From: Geosiphon pyriformis
Taxonomy: Eukaryota > Glomeromycota > Glomeromycetes > Archaeosporales > Geosiphonaceae
Direction of reading: 5' to 3'
Assembly (NCBI GenBank): GCA_016748015.1
Contig: JAAOMT010000104.1
Coordinates: 42,325-62,288, forward strand
Length of the DNA: 19,964 bases
The notes below the pieces were generated by a model, which saw only the letters and a program-made list of their open reading frames with translations, did no database searches and had not been told where the DNA came from. Within the stretch, counting starts at the first letter, position 1; the number at the start of each line of letters is the position of its first letter. Below are positions 1 through 7,451 of this stretch, in pieces. The position numbers and the translations under genes were made by a program.

Positions 1-12
1 ACTACAAACATG

Positions 13-20
13 TATATATA
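13..20 (+). promoter_or_regulatory. Putative TATA box of LTR D
   Basis: TATATATA sits in the context ATGTATATATA.CAGTAG, closely matching the TATA region of the B LTR (6747-6754). A possible AATAAA polyadenylation signal follows at 56-61. The role is inferred from position and similarity. Confidence 0.4.
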
Positions 21-272
21 CAGTAGTTTTAATATTGGGAAAAAAACAATCAAGTAATAAAAATCATAACTTATCAAGCAATAGATCCAATTTTATCTAA
101 CAAACTCCACTTTAAATCATACTTTCAAATTAAATATCCCAAGAAATCTTTAAATCAAAAAGAAATGAAAAAGAATATTTAAAACTGAATTATTACAACC
201 CAAAGTATTAAGAAACTTACTTGTATTATTTATTGAATAAAACTATTATTCATCAACTGAATCTCTTGGAAG

Positions 273-295
273 AATAATCCTTGATCAAGATTATT
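273..295 (+). other. Conserved LTR hairpin, D copy
   Basis: The stem AATAAT/ATTATT (273-278 with 290-295) encloses an 11-nt loop, CCTTGATCAAG, that contains the palindrome TTGATCAA. It occupies the same place as the hairpin at 6918-6940 in LTR B, with two changed but still paired positions. Function is unknown; the palindromic loop recalls retroviral dimer-initiation loops. Confidence 0.5.
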
Positions 296-645
296 TATGT
301 TGTTACTAATTGATAAAAGTTTTATTGTAAAAATTAGAAAAAGAGCTAAAGACCATTAACATTCTGTGTTTCTAGATTAGAAAAACACATCAAGCAATTA
401 CAAGGATAGCCTTAGAGAAGACCCCAGACAGTGGGTAAATTTCAGTTCAGCCTCTGAGAAGGAGTACATAAACACACACAACAATCAGGAATTGAAGAAT
501 AACTTACATCACAACATTAAAAAGAAAGCCTTCAGTATAACAGTAATATTATCACACAAATAGAATTGAGGAACTCATGAAAGACTGATTGCAATTAAAA
601 CGGGACATCAGCAATTAAATATAACAAAAAAACCATCCCGTAACA

Positions 646-803
646 CCGGCTGGTATAACTATGACATCTCCTGTGTTATTGTAGATGGGAATTTTGATGT
701 GGCTGTAATCTTTGGCTGGTATATGAAGATTGATGAGTCCAATCTCTCCTGATTCACAAAGGGTTGATTCTGCTTCAAAAATCTGATTCTGTTCTTTTAC
801 TTC
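646..803 (-). pseudogene. Element A pol: linker between dUTPase and RT, truncated
   Basis: This continues the dUTPase frame after a TGA stop and encodes a segment homologous to 11908-12100 of element B, with recognisable FEAES, CESGEIGLINLHIPAK and IYNNTG stretches. In both copies this piece sits directly before the reverse transcriptase. It ends at 646 in mid-domain because element D has inserted there. It has no known enzymatic motif and may be a spacer, or the N-terminal extension of RT. Confidence 0.65.
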
Positions 804-1619
804 TCATTTTATTCTTATCATGTACTGGCCATATGGTGGAATAGAAATTGCTTGACCTGTTGAGATAATTTCTCCTTGGTTAATAATTTCTTCTTCTGTT
901 ATATTGACTGGTACATCTACTCTACCTGTTGATCCAAATCCCTGTATTCTTTTTGCTGTTATTCCTAACTTTTTTTTCTTTCCCACTGATACTAACTGAG
1001 CTACTCTAATCAAAGGCAGGAATATTGCCTGTGCTATCTTTTTGTTGAGCTCTATTATATAGGTCTTTTCTGAGTCATTTTGTAGCATAACAATGATATT
1101 TTCTACATATCTTGTGGCAATTATTTCTTTTCTTATATTAATCTTTTTTTTCGCTAGACTACTTCTAAATGCCAATTGAACTATTGTTGTTGCCAGAATT
1201 TCCAGTGCTATTTTCAAATCAATGCAGGTGCATGAATGTGACTCCAATTTGATGACATCTTTTCCTGAATATCTCAGATCATACTTGGCATTAGTATCAT
1301 GTGCACGTTCTAGCATAATACCTTTATTATTATCACTGAACCATTTAAGTTCTTGTTTCTTGGTGAGCTCAAGAAGTGCAATATATTGTTCATAGTTTGG
1401 ATCGGAGTTTAAATCTGAGTTGGAATCATTGTTATTGCTTTCACCATATTAGACAGAGCTGGAACCAGTGTTTTCGTCATCATTATTATCGGAGTTTGAA
1501 TCATAATTAAAAGTCGATTCTGATTTTGATATACAGCTGCTGATTGGTTCCTCTTTCTTTGGGATTGTGTAGATCATGTGTGGTGGTGGATTGTAGATAA
1601 GATCACACTTATTACAATA
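804..1619 (-). pseudogene. Element A pol: acidic linker plus dUTPase domain, degenerate
   Basis: The upstream part is a Ser/Asn/Asp-rich linker (about 1380-1560) interrupted by a TAG near 1450. The dUTPase domain (about 804-1316) keeps the trimeric dUTPase order: motif I reduced to NAKYDLRY, motif II FRSSLAKK, motif III degenerate, motif IV KIAQAIF and motif V GFGSTGR. Trimeric dUTPases hydrolyse dUTP to dUMP and pyrophosphate, lowering uracil incorporation during cDNA synthesis. In motif III the catalytic Asp seen in element B (GIIDTEY) is replaced by Ala (IIATRY), and the Asp-Ala-Gly of motif I is also lost, so this copy is probably inactive. It is in the same frame as the protease. Confidence 0.8.
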
Positions 1620-2300
1620 CTAAAAGTCACATGGGATTAAGCAATGTTGACATAATCGAGTGTTCAACTGCTTTAAATATTGCTCTTGTTTTTCCCTAGT
1701 AGGTGCCAAATACTGGTAATGTTCATAAAATTCTTCGGAGCCATTCTCAATGTTGCCCAAGATGTCAACAGTTTGAACATATTTGGGTTCGGGAAGCAAT
1801 AGAAAATTATTTTTTATCTTTAGTAGTTTACTGGTTGTCACGCCTTCTGTTTTTGCATATGCCATTCTCCATAGTTCATCTTCATTGTGGGGATATCCTT
1901 CCAATTGTCACAATGCTTGTTTCCAGGTGTTGTCGATTGGTGTTTCTTTGCTTACCCAATTGTTTATCAGTATTGTGTACTGACATGTCTCGTTGCATGT
2001 TCCTCCATGCTCAGGAATGTCACTCCATATTTCTTTGTCCAGTAGAATAGTTCCACATGTGAGACATGGTTGGTTATCCCACTTTCCTTGTCGTTTTGGT
2101 CATCCAAAGTGCTTTATGATACATGGGTGGCAGTAAAATCTTGTGGTCATGGAGTATTCCTTGTTGTTACCACAGCATGCATCCATTGACAACAATTTCT
2201 TGCCGCAATTGATGCATTCCAATTTTGGTCGATAATAATTGGTTGGTGATGAAGTGTACACATCTGAACTATAAGTGCTGCTGGTAAGTGTGGTTCCTTT
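1620..2300 (-). pseudogene. Element A pol: Cys-rich (zinc-finger-like) domain between PR and dUTPase
   Basis: It is in frame with the protease upstream and the dUTPase downstream. It shows CINCGKK, a CC pair, FYCHPC, PCLTCG, a CNETC group and, further on, CQHC followed by YCNKC, so several CX2C pairs that could bind zinc. The stretch is conserved in element B (10505-11130). A TGA stop follows the first Cys cluster (about 2100). I do not recognise a named family for the first cluster; the last resembles a four-Cys zinc ribbon. The role is unknown; nucleic-acid binding is a guess from Cys pattern alone. Confidence 0.6.
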
Positions 2301-2438
2301 TTTTTTCTCCTTTCTCTTTTTCTTATCAGTTTCTTCCCACTCCCAATTGGCTGGTTTGTCTTGGTCGTTATCAGTTTCTCAGTTTTGGTTAGTTTTCCAG
2401 GTAAGTTCTTTGTTTTTCTTCCCTTTTCCCTTATCATC
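2301..2438 (-). pseudogene. Element A pol: Lys/Glu-rich spacer
   Basis: This directly follows the protease stop codon (TGA, 2439-2441) in the same frame. It encodes a charged, low-complexity linker of Lys, Glu, Asp and Trp that ends with a nine-adenine run (2298-2306 on the minus strand). Element B has the same kind of spacer with the same A9 run at 10433-10441. It probably tethers the protease to the Cys-rich domain. Confidence 0.5.
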
Positions 2439-3026
2439 TCAAAAAAGTATTAGTGGTAGCTTATTGTGGTCTTCATTAGCCCATGAGATTTGGTAGGCTT
2501 CCCAGGTTGGTTTCTTTGTTTCTTCCTTGAACTCGATGAGCAGTTGGGCATTGCTTGGCTTAAAGTGGCCACAAGTAGCTGGTGTTCGAGTATGCTGACC
2601 ACCAAAGATTAATTGTAGTTCTTGAGTAGTCCAATCAAGGGTAGCATGGGTTTTTGACAACCAATTGTTGTCTACCAGAGCCTGGTATTGTGTGGCTTTC
2701 ATTACAAAGACCTTAATGAGTACTGTGATGCTGTTAATTTCGATAGGTAGGTTGTCTATTTCACCTATTGGAGTTTTGGTTGCTTCATCCACTGTGATGA
2801 TTCTTGTACTGGCAGTTCGGTCAACTTGGTGACCTAATTGATTCATGAGTTGCCTTGTTATGATGTTGCCAGCTGATCCACTATCTAAGATCAGTTTGAT
2901 GGTGTGGCCATCAATTTTGGCATCCATATACATGGTGGTGATTAGCTTCTCTTTCAAAGCTGCTCTACTAAATAATAGAATTTTGATCATTTTCTCCAAG
3001 TCAAAAGGAAAGATGGCCACAAGCAA
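2439..3026 (-). pseudogene. Element A protease (retropepsin, aspartic) domain
   Basis: The 195-codon open segment starts as part of a longer Gag-Pol frame, so its first Met is not a real start. The retropepsin active site is present as LILDSGSAGNIIT, with the catalytic Asp at about residue 48, followed by the hydrophobic strands (TPIGEIDNLPIEI) and a conserved ATLDW stretch. Such proteases act as dimers that cut Gag-Pol inside the particle. The DSG triad is intact here, unlike element B. The frame is closed by TGA at 2439-2441, where element B continues with TGG (Trp), so the stop is a single transition. It is preceded by gag in the same frame. Confidence 0.85.
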
Positions 3027-3099
3027 TTTGTCATTGGTGACAGTTGCTGGTGGAATGTTGTTGGTAAGTGCTTGTTGTTAGTTGAATCCTAAATTGTTG

Positions 3100-5333
3100 A
3101 TGATGTCATCTTCTGGGATAACCAGGAGACTTAAATAGTTCTGGGAATTCGGGTTTTGGGTGGCACTAGTACCCGAATTCTGAGAACGTGATCTTGATGG
3201 TGAATTAAAAGAACTAGGGATCAGTTGGTGAACAACCATTGCCAATCTCCAGTTTTGTGTTATTCTAGATCTGGGGTGGCCTGATGTTATATTAACTGAA
3301 TTTTGGAGTGGTGTCTGAATTGATTGGGGTTGATAGATTACTTGTGGCTGTGGTTAATATATTACGGGTGGCTGCAGTTAATATATTGCTGGTGGCTGTG
3401 GTTAATAAACTGGAGTCTGATATACTGGTGCTTGGTAAATTGGCTGCGGCATCATTGGCAGGTAAGTATTTTGATATTGTTCCTGATTTTGTTTATATCT
3501 TGGAGTTTAAAATTGGCAATTGGGGTTTCTATATTGATTTCCCAATCGCTGATAGTTATAAGCATTGCAGTTTGCTTTGATGTGTTTTTGTTTACCACAG
3601 TTGTGGCAAACACGCGTCTCTGGCTGTCACTGCTGATTGGCCAATATTGAAAGACATACTTGATTTTGGGAACGATTGTAGTTTCCTGAATTGCTGTGTT
3701 GTTGAGGTGGTTAATAGATTGTGTGATTGTTAGCTAAATATTTTTCTAATTTCTGATTAATTGAATTACTGAATTGTTTCAATTTGGAGTCCAATTCAGA
3801 TGATCTGTTCATCACTAGATTAATGGCTTGGGCATGGTTGGCCTTGGACTCAGCTGATTCAAAATCTCTGGCGTGTGTGACTGCATTTTGAAGGGTGTCT
3901 GGATGTAACAGGCATACATGTTGTAAAATGCTGCTGCGCAGGCCATAGATAAACTGGTTGAAGATCTGTGGCGCTGTGAAATAGTTGGTGTTAATTGCCT
4001 GGATCTGGTGCAGATTTCTATGGAAGCATCCCAGGTAAGTGGTGACTGTTTTAATTTCTCTTTGCTTCATAGTGGTGAATGTATTGATTAGGCGGTTGAT
4101 ACTATTATTGTTACTGAAGTATCTTAAAAATTCCATTTTGAAGGCATTGAAGTCTTGTGGTTTATTGATCAAGCTCTGATACTATGAATTGGTAGTATCT
4201 TTGAAAAAATAGAAAATGACTTGCATTGCTCGGGCGTCATTCCATCTGTTGGCTGTGATGGCTTTTTTCACATTATTTAGCCATACTTGAGCATCGTCCT
4301 CTTTGCCAGTGAAATTATCCAGTTTTGCGATTGGTACATAGACTATTGGATCTAAGTTGGGTGGTTGTGGTGGCTGTTGAGGTGGTTGTTGATTTTGTTG
4401 AGATGGTAGTTGAAGTGGCTGCTGTATGGGTTCGGCTATTAGATTAATTGGTAGTTGATCGATAACAATTACTGGAGATAAGTTTGGTTGATTAATTAGA
4501 TCAGAGTTTCAATTATCCTGAGTTGGCAGTGTTTGAATATTCAGAGTTTCAACTTCCGAATTTACTAAATTTAAATTTTGCTGGTTCTGAAAATTCGGGG
4601 TTTCAAATTCTGGGTTTTCAATGATCAGATTCTGGTAAGTGAATTCTTGATCCTCAGTTTTTTCTTCTTCCTCTTCTTCTGATTTTATTACTTCCCACGG
4701 ATCAGAGATTCCAAAATGTGGTGAAGGTGGCAGTGATCAAATTCCTGATGGCGTTGGTAATCATGATTTAAATCCCTCAAAATATTCACCATATGGTCCT
4801 AATAACTCTGCTTTCTTTTGTTTACTTTGGAATGGGAATTGTTCAAATGTTGATGTCGTGTTTGATGTGGATGTGCCTGTAGATGAAATATTGATAGTGC
4901 TTTTGGGTGTGTGATGATATGATGGATATGGTAGGAATTCAATTCTTTGTTTCTTTCAGGTTGGTAGTTATATCTCTTTAAGTGTTATTGCTGATATTTG
5001 TAACCTCTTTTTGTCTTTATTTGTGTAGATAATAGGAAATTGTTGTTGAGTGTACCTTTTAATAATTTGGTTGATTTTTCTGATTATTGGTGCAAAACTA
5101 TAGTTCCTTGGTAAGTTGGTGTGTTGGAATAATTTGGTGTAAAAGTTTTCTCTTGCTGCTTTAATGTTAACTGTTCCTTCTAAGCATTCAGTGATTTTGT
5201 TATTAACATAGAAGTTGAAGGCTGATTCGGCTGGGTAATGATTACTGTTTAATCCTAATTGTTGGCTGTATTGTTAAAACAATGATTTTGTGAATCCTAA
5301 ATGGTTTACTCCTATATTTTCTGATTCTGCCAC
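3100..5333 (-). pseudogene. Element A gag (capsid plus zinc knuckle), interrupted
   Basis: The N-terminus begins near 5333 with VAESENIG, preceded by GTG context and no ATG. It is followed by an AESAFNFYVN-type N-terminal domain, an acidic/Pro-rich linker, a Gln/Pro-rich tract (about 4340-4420), and the Retrotrans_gag capsid domain, best preserved at 3711-4172 (FLRYFSNNNSINRLINTFTT, then TYLGCFHRNLHQIQ). A CCHC knuckle, CHNCGKQKHIKANC, lies at 3567-3608, then a Tyr-Gln repeat tract. Gag would package the element RNA. Several TAA/TAG/TGA stops interrupt it; one TAA (5274-5276) is also present at the same codon in element C. It runs in frame into the protease. Confidence 0.85.
3318..3445 (-). 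repeat. Tyr-Gln/Pro repeat tract in gag C-terminus, element A
   Basis: Degenerate units of about 21-24 bp encode a repeated P-x-x-(I/V)-Y-Q pattern after the zinc knuckle. In this copy three of the Gln codons have become TAA. Homologous tracts lie at 9331-9426 (B) and 18853-18960 (C), with different unit numbers. Confidence 0.6.
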
Positions 5334-5377
5334 TTTCAGTTTGTTCTTGTTGGTGCTAGTTCTCTGTAGGATTATAT

Positions 5378-5395
5378 CTCACAAAGAGCACCAAA
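5378..5395 (-). other. Primer-binding site, element A
   Basis: Directly inside the LTR, the minus strand reads TTTGGTGCTCTTTGTGAG. The TGG two bases after the LTR end is what a tRNA 3'-CCA would pair with. The same motif follows the LTRs of B (7390) and C (16874). I cannot name the tRNA. Confidence 0.65.
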
Positions 5396-5881
5396 TGTTA
5401 TAAATAATTCTTTGTGGTGTCAAGTAAATAACAAATATGTAACTTGGTGCACAAAGTGATTGGTAATGATAATAATCTGAAGGTATTTTATCTGAAAGTT
5501 TTCAATCGAGTTCTTTGTATAATGAACAGAGATTTAATAGTAATAGTCTATCAGTAGTTTCTTGAAACCGTAGTTTTATTGATTACTTGTTTAGCTTGAT
5601 GGTTGATGATTTTTCTGGTATAATATCCTCCGTAAGTGTATATTAGTGCTGTTTCCTGATGTCAGTTTCTCTGTAAGTCCTTCAAGAGTAAGTATTTTTT
5701 AAGTAAGTTTATTCCTCCGTAAGTCTTCCAAGAGTAAATCTTTTAATCAAGTTAGTAGACAACAAAGAAAATAAAGAAAGATAAAAAAGAAAAATAAGAA
5801 ATAAGCCAAGGCAATTTGCAAGTTAGTATCCCGTCAATAGCCGTAATCAAGAACTATTGTTCCAGTATGATTAAGTATCAG

Positions 5882-5910
5882 TTACTATCAACACTTCATG
5901 TTGATAGTAA
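5882..5910. other. Perfect inverted repeat (hairpin) in LTR A
   Basis: TTACTATCAACA (5882-5893) and TGTTGATAGTAA (5899-5910) form a 12-bp perfect stem around the 5-nt loop CTTCA. The structure is conserved with one mismatch or wobble at 6868-6892 and 16153-16177 in the LTRs of B. It lies just after the putative polyadenylation signal, in R/U5. Confidence 0.6.
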
Positions 5911-6006
5911 AAAGTGAATTTAATATAGTGAATAATTATTTATTTGAGGATTGTGGTAACTAAGCTAAGAATTCTTGGTGTCTTTTTCTGCTTCTAATGC
6001 TACTGC

Positions 6007-6014
6007 TATATATA
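6007..6014 (-). promoter_or_regulatory. Putative TATA box of LTR A
   Basis: TATATATA lies in a context nearly identical to that in LTR B, downstream (minus strand) of the GAATTC-type repeats and a CCAAT element. It probably drives element RNA synthesis. Confidence 0.55.
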
Positions 6015-6052
6015 CATATTTGAGATTCCTCAATTTCTCAATTCCTTGCAAC

Positions 6053-6189
6053 AAGAATCCTGAAATTTCTGGAATCCTGCGATTCTTGCTGAGAGGAATC
6101 CTGGAATTCTGGAATCCTGCAATTCTTTGTTAAAGAATCCTGAAATTCCTAGAATCCTGCAATTTTTCTGAGAGGAATCTTGGAATTCC
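6053..6189 (-). repeat. GAATTC-type repeat block in U3 of LTR A
   Basis: Imperfect tandem units of roughly 17-34 bp with the core GGAATT.CAGGATTCC repeat between the CCAAT box and the TATA box. Units are degenerate and differ in number from those of LTR B. Confidence 0.6.
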
Positions 6190-6267
6190 ACATTTACTAT
6201 GTCTACACCTGATTGGCTAATATCTACTGACTAATAATACTATATTTCCTATATTTTATGAGTAACA

Positions 6268-6476
6268 ATGTCTTGGCTTATTTTTTTTTCTTTATTTTCT
6301 TTTTTTCTTTTTTTTTTGATTTTATCATTGATTATTAATTGACTAAAGATTAAAACATTAAGTTATTGACACCAAAGATAGCCTGATAAAAGACCCCAAA
6401 AGAAGGGTATAGGAATTGGGTACTTAAGGATAGCTTACCAGAAGAGCATCTCTGCCAAGTTTACCAGCCACCATGC
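6268..6476 (+). repeat. Element C 5' LTR, left-hand fragment trapped between A and B
   Basis: This aligns with the middle of LTR B (about 6965-7195): TTGGCTTATT, a long T-rich tract, ATTAATTGACTAAAGATTAA, AAGTTATTGA, GATAGCCTGATAAAAGACCCC, GAAGGGTA, and GCTTACCAGAAG followed by CCACCATGC. It begins abruptly at the end of LTR A and stops abruptly at the start of LTR B. The missing downstream part resumes at 16665, so this is one LTR split by element B. Its upstream part must lie beyond element A, outside the window. There is no gene in it. Confidence 0.75.
6473..6476. repeat. Left target-site copy of element B (ATGC)
   Basis: Four bases before LTR B. The right counterpart is ACAC at 16665-16668. 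The corresponding place in the intact LTR B reads ACGC (ccaccACGCtaag), which would explain both copies by one transition each at the CpG. Confidence 0.5.
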
Positions 6477-6537
6477 TGTTACTTATAGAATATAAGAAAT
6501 ATAGTATTATTAATCAGTAGATATTAGCCAATCAGAG

Positions 6538-6542
6538 GTAGA
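6538..6542 (+). promoter_or_regulatory. CCAAT box in U3 of LTR B
   Basis: CCAAT within TAGCCAATCAGAGGTAG, conserved in the 3' LTR (15830-15834) and in LTR A. It lies upstream of the repeat block and TATA box, as expected for an enhancer element bound by a CCAAT factor (inferred). Confidence 0.4.
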
Positions 6543-6554
6543 CATAGTAAATGT

Positions 6555-6708
6555 GGAATTTCAGAATTCCTCTCAGAGGAATTACAGGATTCCAGGAATT
6601 TCAGAATTCCCCGACGAGGAATTGCAGGATTTCAGAATTCTAGGATTTCTCTTATCAGGAATTGCAGGATTCCAGGAATTGCAGAATTCCAGGAATTTCA
6701 GAATTCCT
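6555..6708 (+). repeat. GAATTC-type repeat block in U3 of LTR B
   Basis: About seven to eight imperfect units built on GGAATT.CAGGATTCC / CAGAATTCC, many of them palindromic. The 3' LTR has fewer units (15857-15993), so the block expands or contracts. It sits between the CCAAT and TATA boxes, where promoter-binding sites would be expected. Confidence 0.65.
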
Positions 6709-6746
6709 GTCACAAAGAATTGAGGAATTGAGGAATCTCAATTATG

Positions 6747-6754
6747 TATATATA
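6747..6754 (+). promoter_or_regulatory. Putative TATA box of LTR B (5')
   Basis: TATATATA in ATTATGTATATATAGCAGTAGG, conserved at 16032-16039 in the 3' LTR and in LTRs A and D. Transcription would start a few tens of bases downstream and define R. Confidence 0.55.
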
Positions 6755-6832
6755 GCAGTAGGATTAGAAGCTGAAAAGACAGACCTCTTAGTTTAGATTT
6801 AATCTAAGCAACATTCCAGTTCCCAATCATCA

Positions 6833-6838
6833 AATAAA
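6833..6838 (+). terminator. Putative polyadenylation signal in LTR B (5' copy)
   Basis: AATAAA in CAAATAAATAATTATT about 85 bp after the TATA box, conserved at 16118-16123 in the 3' LTR, where it would act to end the element RNA. Assignment rests on motif and position only. Confidence 0.35.
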
Positions 6839-6867
6839 TAATTATTTCATATCTCAACCCACTCTCC

Positions 6868-6892
6868 ACTATCAACACTTCATGTTAATAGT
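6868..6892. other. Hairpin 1 in LTR B (5' copy)
   Basis: ACTATCAACA (6868-6877), loop CTTCA, TGTTAATAGT (6883-6892). Same hairpin as the 12-bp perfect stem at 5882-5910, here with one mismatch. Confidence 0.5.
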
Positions 6893-6917
6893 AATTGATA
6901 CTTAACTATGCTGGAAC

Positions 6918-6940
6918 AATAGCTCTTGATCACGGCTATT
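6918..6940. other. Hairpin 2 in LTR B (5' copy), palindromic loop
   Basis: AATAGC (6918-6923) pairs with GCTATT (6935-6940); one extra C:G pair at 6917/6941 extends the stem. The 11-nt loop TCTTGATCACG contains the palindrome TGATCA. The counterpart in LTR D (273-295) has the same loop length and a re-paired stem. Confidence 0.5.
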
Positions 6941-7389
6941 GACAGGATATTAACATACCAAATTGGCTTGGCTTATTGTTTTTATTTCTCTTTATTTTCT
7001 TTTCTTTATTTTATTTTATTTTCTTTCTTTCTTTGATTTTGTTGTTGTATACTAATTGATTAAAAGATTAAGCACTAAGTTATTGATATCAAGGATAGTC
7101 TGGTAAAAGACCCAGAAATAAGGGTAGAATTTTGTATATTATTGTATAACTTACCAGAAGAACATGACTGCCAGACTAAATCCGGCCACCACGCTAAGAA
7201 AAAAATTGGGAAAACTCTTGGAAAGATACATCTACTATTGACATTATTGAATCTCTATCCATTATACAAAGAATTCTATCAAAACCTTCAGATACAACAC
7301 TTGCAGAATCTTATCAATGGAAGTAGCTTTTGAGTACCAAGTTACGGGTTTGTTATTTAATTCAACAGCAGAAATAATCACCTATAACA

Positions 7390-7407
7390 TTTGGTGCTTT
7401 CTGTGAG
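7390..7407 (+). other. Primer-binding site, element B
   Basis: TTTGGTGCTTTCTGTGAG starts immediately after the LTR; TGG lies two bases in. It matches the motif following LTRs A and C. The priming tRNA is not identified. Confidence 0.65.
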
Positions 7408-7451
7408 GTATAATCCTACAGAGAACCAGCACCAACAACACCAAACCAAAA

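Larger units (their letters stand above)
1..645 (+). mobile_element. Element D: 3' part of an LTR (or solo LTR) of a related Ty3/gypsy family
   Basis: This stretch has no coding potential. It reads as the downstream part of a plus-strand LTR. It ends in TAACA at 641-645, the same terminus as the LTRs of elements B and C, and homology to the pol of element A begins at 646. It shares with the B LTR, in the same order, a TATA box (13-20), a hairpin with an 11-nt loop around TTGATCA (273-295), and a U5 block beginning AAGGATAGCCT near 402, followed by AGACCC and GGGTA. Beyond these blocks the sequence has diverged, so it is a separate family or subfamily. A short inverted repeat, ACGGGA (600-605) with TCCCGT (636-641), lies at the end. 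The start of the LTR is outside the window, so it could be the 3' LTR of a full element or a solo LTR inserted into A. Confidence 0.6.
646..6267 (-). mobile_element. Element A: Ty3/gypsy LTR retrotransposon, minus strand, 3' half missing from window
   Basis: On the minus strand, from high to low coordinate: 5' LTR 5396-6267, PBS 5378-5395, gag, retropepsin, Lys/Glu-rich spacer, Cys-rich domain, acidic linker, dUTPase, and the start of the linker to RT. Homology to element B stops abruptly at 646, where LTR D begins, so D interrupts A. A in turn interrupts the LTR of element C, because C-type LTR sequence resumes at 6268. Gag through dUTPase stays in one reading frame broken only by scattered stop codons. 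No target duplication can be scored because A's far end is outside the window. Confidence 0.85.
5396..6267 (-). repeat. Element A 5' LTR (872 bp)
   Basis: On the minus strand it begins TGTTACTCATAAAATATAGG at 6267 and ends TATAACA at 5396, next to the PBS. Its first part matches LTR B closely: CCAAT box, GAATTC-type repeat block (6053-6189), TATA box (6007-6014), AATAAATAATTATT, the perfect hairpin at 5882-5910, and the second hairpin near 5835-5859. After the shared TTGATTAAAAGAT block it departs from B. It carries instead two copies of CTTACGGAGGA and two of an ACTCTTG(G)AAG(G)ACTTAC motif, and lacks the AAGGATAGYCT...GACCC block. The LTR is therefore a different U5 subtype. Confidence 0.85.
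6477..7389 (+). repeat. Element B 5' LTR (913 bp)
   Basis: Starts TGTTACTTATAG and ends CCTATAACA, giving TG...CA termini with the short inverted repeat TGTTA/TAACA. In order it holds a CCAAT box (6538-6542), a GAATTC-type repeat block (6555-6708), a TATA box (6747-6754), AATAAA (6833-6838), a hairpin (6868-6892), a second hairpin (6918-6940), a T-rich tract (about 6975-7035), and a U5 block around 7093-7125. The matching 3' copy is 15779-16664. A small open frame inside (7142-7333) is not conserved in the 3' copy and is not considered a gene. Confidence 0.9.

Noticed and set aside
1703-2050. Plus-strand open frames with hydrophobic, Cys-rich predicted proteins
   Set aside because: Complement of the Cys-rich/pre-dUTPase region of element A; the minus-strand reading is the conserved one.
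6555-6708. CRISPR-like repeat array
   Set aside because: Units are short, degenerate, contiguous without unique spacers, and lie in the U3 of a eukaryotic LTR.
7142-7333. Small ORF inside LTR B
   Set aside because: It is not kept in the 3' LTR or the C fragment and has no supporting signal.
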